From: an uncultured Alphaproteobacteria bacterium
Lineage (GTDB): Bacteria; Pseudomonadota; Alphaproteobacteria; RF32; CAG-239
NCBI GenBank assembly: GCA_944392275.1
Contig: CALXWA010000001.1
Location: 378,737-442,736, forward strand
Reading direction: 5' to 3'
DNA length: 64,000 bases
In this document: positions 62,719 to 64,000 of the stretch, piece by piece
Numbering within the stretch: the stretch's first letter is position 1
Layout: every line of letters begins with the position of its first letter
Notes under the pieces: generated by a model
What the model saw: the letters and a program-made list of their open reading frames with translations, nothing else
What the model was told of the DNA's origin: nothing
Databases searched by the model: none
Translations under genes and position numbers: made by a program

Positions 62719-64000
62719 TTAAAAAAAGCTATACGGATCAATATCGACCTCAACTTTAACCCGGTTAGGTACTTTTACTTTTGTCATCCATTCTTTCACA
62801 ACACTTTGAATTTTAATGTTTTTTGCAGTTTTCAAAAGCAACCGATAACGAAATTTGTTGCGGAGCATAAAAATCGGAGCCGGAGCCGGACCCAAGGTAG
62901 AAATATGTTCGGTATTCGGAGCACATTGCCCCAAGCGAATGGCCGTTGTCTCGGTTTCTTCCTGATTCGGTCCGGAAATAATAAGAGCCGCCAATTTTCC
63001 ATACGGAGGCATTTTCAAAATTTTTCGGGTTTTCTTCTCTAATTCCAAAAACTTAGTTCTATCATTTGCAACCAAAGCTTGAAGAACGGCATTTTCCGGA
63101 TAAAGCGTTTGCAAATAAACGGTTCCTTTTTTTTCTCCGCGTCCGGCACGTCCTGAAACCTGAGACAACAGCTGAAAAGTTCTTTCGCTGGCACGCAAGT
63201 CACTTCCCATCAGCCCTAAATCCGCATCCACCACACCAACCAAAGTCAAGCTCGGAAAATGATGCCCCTTAGCTAAAATCTGCGTCCCGATTAAAATATC
63301 CACCTCCCCGTTTTCCATCTGATGGATGACATCAGAAACCTCGGAAAAAGAAGATGTTAAATCGCTTGATAAAACCTTAACTCGAGCATTTGGAAACCGA
63401 AATTTTACTTCTTCGGCAACCCGTTCCACTCCGGGACCGCAAGCCGTCAGCCCCGTCTCGGACTGACATTCGGGACATCTCTGCGGAATAGGCATGCTAT
63501 AACCGCAATGATGACAAATCAACGAGTTTGTTTTCTTGTGTTCGGTCAACCATGCCGTACAATGCGGACATTGAATTCGATGCCCGCAGTCCCGACAAAT
63601 CATCAACGGCGCATATCCGCGACGATTCAAAAACAACATGGACTGCTCGCCTCTTTCTAAATTAAGTTTGAGCTCTTCAACCAACTTTGGAGCCAACCAA
63701 GAAACACCCCACGACCCTTTAACCGGTTTATTTTGCTTTAGGTCAATCACCTCTATCTTAGGCAAAACCGCTGCTGCAAAACGGCTTTTCAGAGTAACGA
63801 GGTCGTATTTTCCCTCCTCTACATTAACACACGTTTCCAAATCAGGCGTTGCTGTAGATAAAATAATTGGAATTTTTTCATATTTTGCACGGACAATCGC
63901 CATATCGCGTCCTTGGTAATTTACAACATCTTCTTGCTTAAAGGATTGATCATGGCTTTCATCCACAACAATCAAACCCAAATTTGCATACGGTAAAAAC
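62719..64000 (-). CDS. priA: Primosomal protein N' (replication restart helicase), 5' end outside window
   Basis: The C-terminal ~427 residues are visible, running off the window edge. Helicase motif II (LGLIVVDESHD) gives DESH where many PriAs have DEEH. Motif III ILSTATPDLETC follows. The eight-Cys zinc region (CRDCGHRIQCPHC and CHHCGYSMPIPQRCPEC) is complete. Motifs V and VI are LIGTQILAKGHHFPSLTLVGVVDADLG and QLLSQVSGRAGRGEKKGTVYLQT. It restarts stalled forks by loading DnaB. priA next to atpH is an alphaproteobacterial order. Confidence 0.95.
   Translation of the reverse strand, partial: FLPYANLGLIVVDESHDQSFKQEDVVNYQGRDMAIVRAKYEKIPIILSTATPDLETCVNVEEGKYDLVTLKSRFAAAVLPKIEVIDLKQNKPVKGSWGVSWLAPKLVEELKLNLERGEQSMLFLNRRGYAPLMICRDCGHRIQCPHCTAWLTEHKKTNSLICHHCGYSMPIPQRCPECQSETGLTACGPGVERVAEEVKFRFPNARVKVLSSDLTSSFSEVSDVIHQMENGEVDILIGTQILAKGHHFPSLTLVGVVDADLGLMGSDLRASERTFQLLSQVSGRAGRGEKKGTVYLQTLYPENAVLQALVANDRTKFLELEKKTRKILKMPPYGKLAALIISGPNQEETETTAIRLGQCAPNTEHISTLGPAPAPIFMLRNKFRYRLLLKTAKNIKIQSVVKEWMTKVKVPNRVKVEVDIDPYSFF

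Overview
The window is AT-rich DNA from an alphaproteobacterium. Supporting this are the priA/atpH-atpA-atpG-atpD-atpC arrangement, an AtpD with a Lys/Ala-rich N-terminal extension, rpiB-glyA and nrdR-nusB blocks, a UvrA whose first zinc finger reads CPVSG, and dnaG-rpoD adjacency. The base composition, the small intergenic gaps, the dense hairpin terminators and the many unassigned small proteins suggest an uncultured, probably host- or gut-associated lineage. That habitat is inference; no rRNA gene is present to place it.

Layout. 1-3.5 kb: a truncated alpha/beta hydrolase, a CAT-anticodon tRNA (probably Ile2), an unknown Cys-containing protein, an inositol monophosphatase-like enzyme, a DUF1847-like protein and an unknown. 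3.5-8 kb: rpoD, dnaG and a YqeY-like gene. 8-14 kb: a secreted unknown protein, hisS, a DUF4105 (Lnb-like) envelope protein, a DUF3015 secreted protein and a GT4 glycosyltransferase. 14-16 kb: greA (with a terminator-like leader hairpin), a tiny Cys-rich protein and trxB. 16-19 kb: a MacAB-like ABC exporter. 19.3-21.6 kb: three unknown genes. 21.6-28 kb: fmt, def, nusB, nrdR, murF, a WG-repeat lipoprotein on the opposite strand, glyA and rpiB. 28.2-30 kb: tRNA-Cys and tRNA-Asn, a MIF-type tautomerase and three unknown small genes. 30-41.8 kb: gyrA, an unknown, ssb, an orphan periplasmic binding protein, a candidate small RNA, two tandem paralogous unknowns, uvrA and an unknown. 41.9-49 kb: divergent fadL and aas, rpsU, a DUF465-like protein, pfkA, a small membrane protein and a porin. 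49-53.4 kb: an AcrAB-type RND pump. 53.6-57.3 kb: a pyruvoyl arginine decarboxylase with an APC antiporter, a YdcF-like protein and a nitroreductase. 57.4-64 kb: the F1 ATP synthase operon and the 3' part of priA.

The gene content joins core information processing (sigma-70, primase, gyrase A, SSB, UvrA, GreA, NusB, initiator-Met formylation and deformylation) with envelope functions: two export pumps lacking a local TolC, a FadL/Aas fatty-acid uptake and reacylation pair, porins, and a possible lipoprotein acyltransferase. The aaxB-aaxC pair would provide arginine-to-agmatine proton consumption.

Most interesting signals. (1) At about 36297-36402 lies a promoter-to-terminator unit with no ORF. 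It holds two hairpins with different stems but nearly identical 9-nt loops carrying CCUC or CCCC, and its terminator loop carries CUCCCC. This is a candidate anti-Shine-Dalgarno regulatory RNA. (2) A class of accessory genes lacks Shine-Dalgarno sequences and several share an AT-rich leader resembling ATTaACTaAAATTAT close to the ATG. One is a Bacteroidota-style lipoprotein lying inside an otherwise conserved core block. (3) There is a 13-bp perfect palindrome upstream of acrAB, an intrinsic-terminator-like leader before greA, and a Cys-rich mini-protein between greA and trxB.
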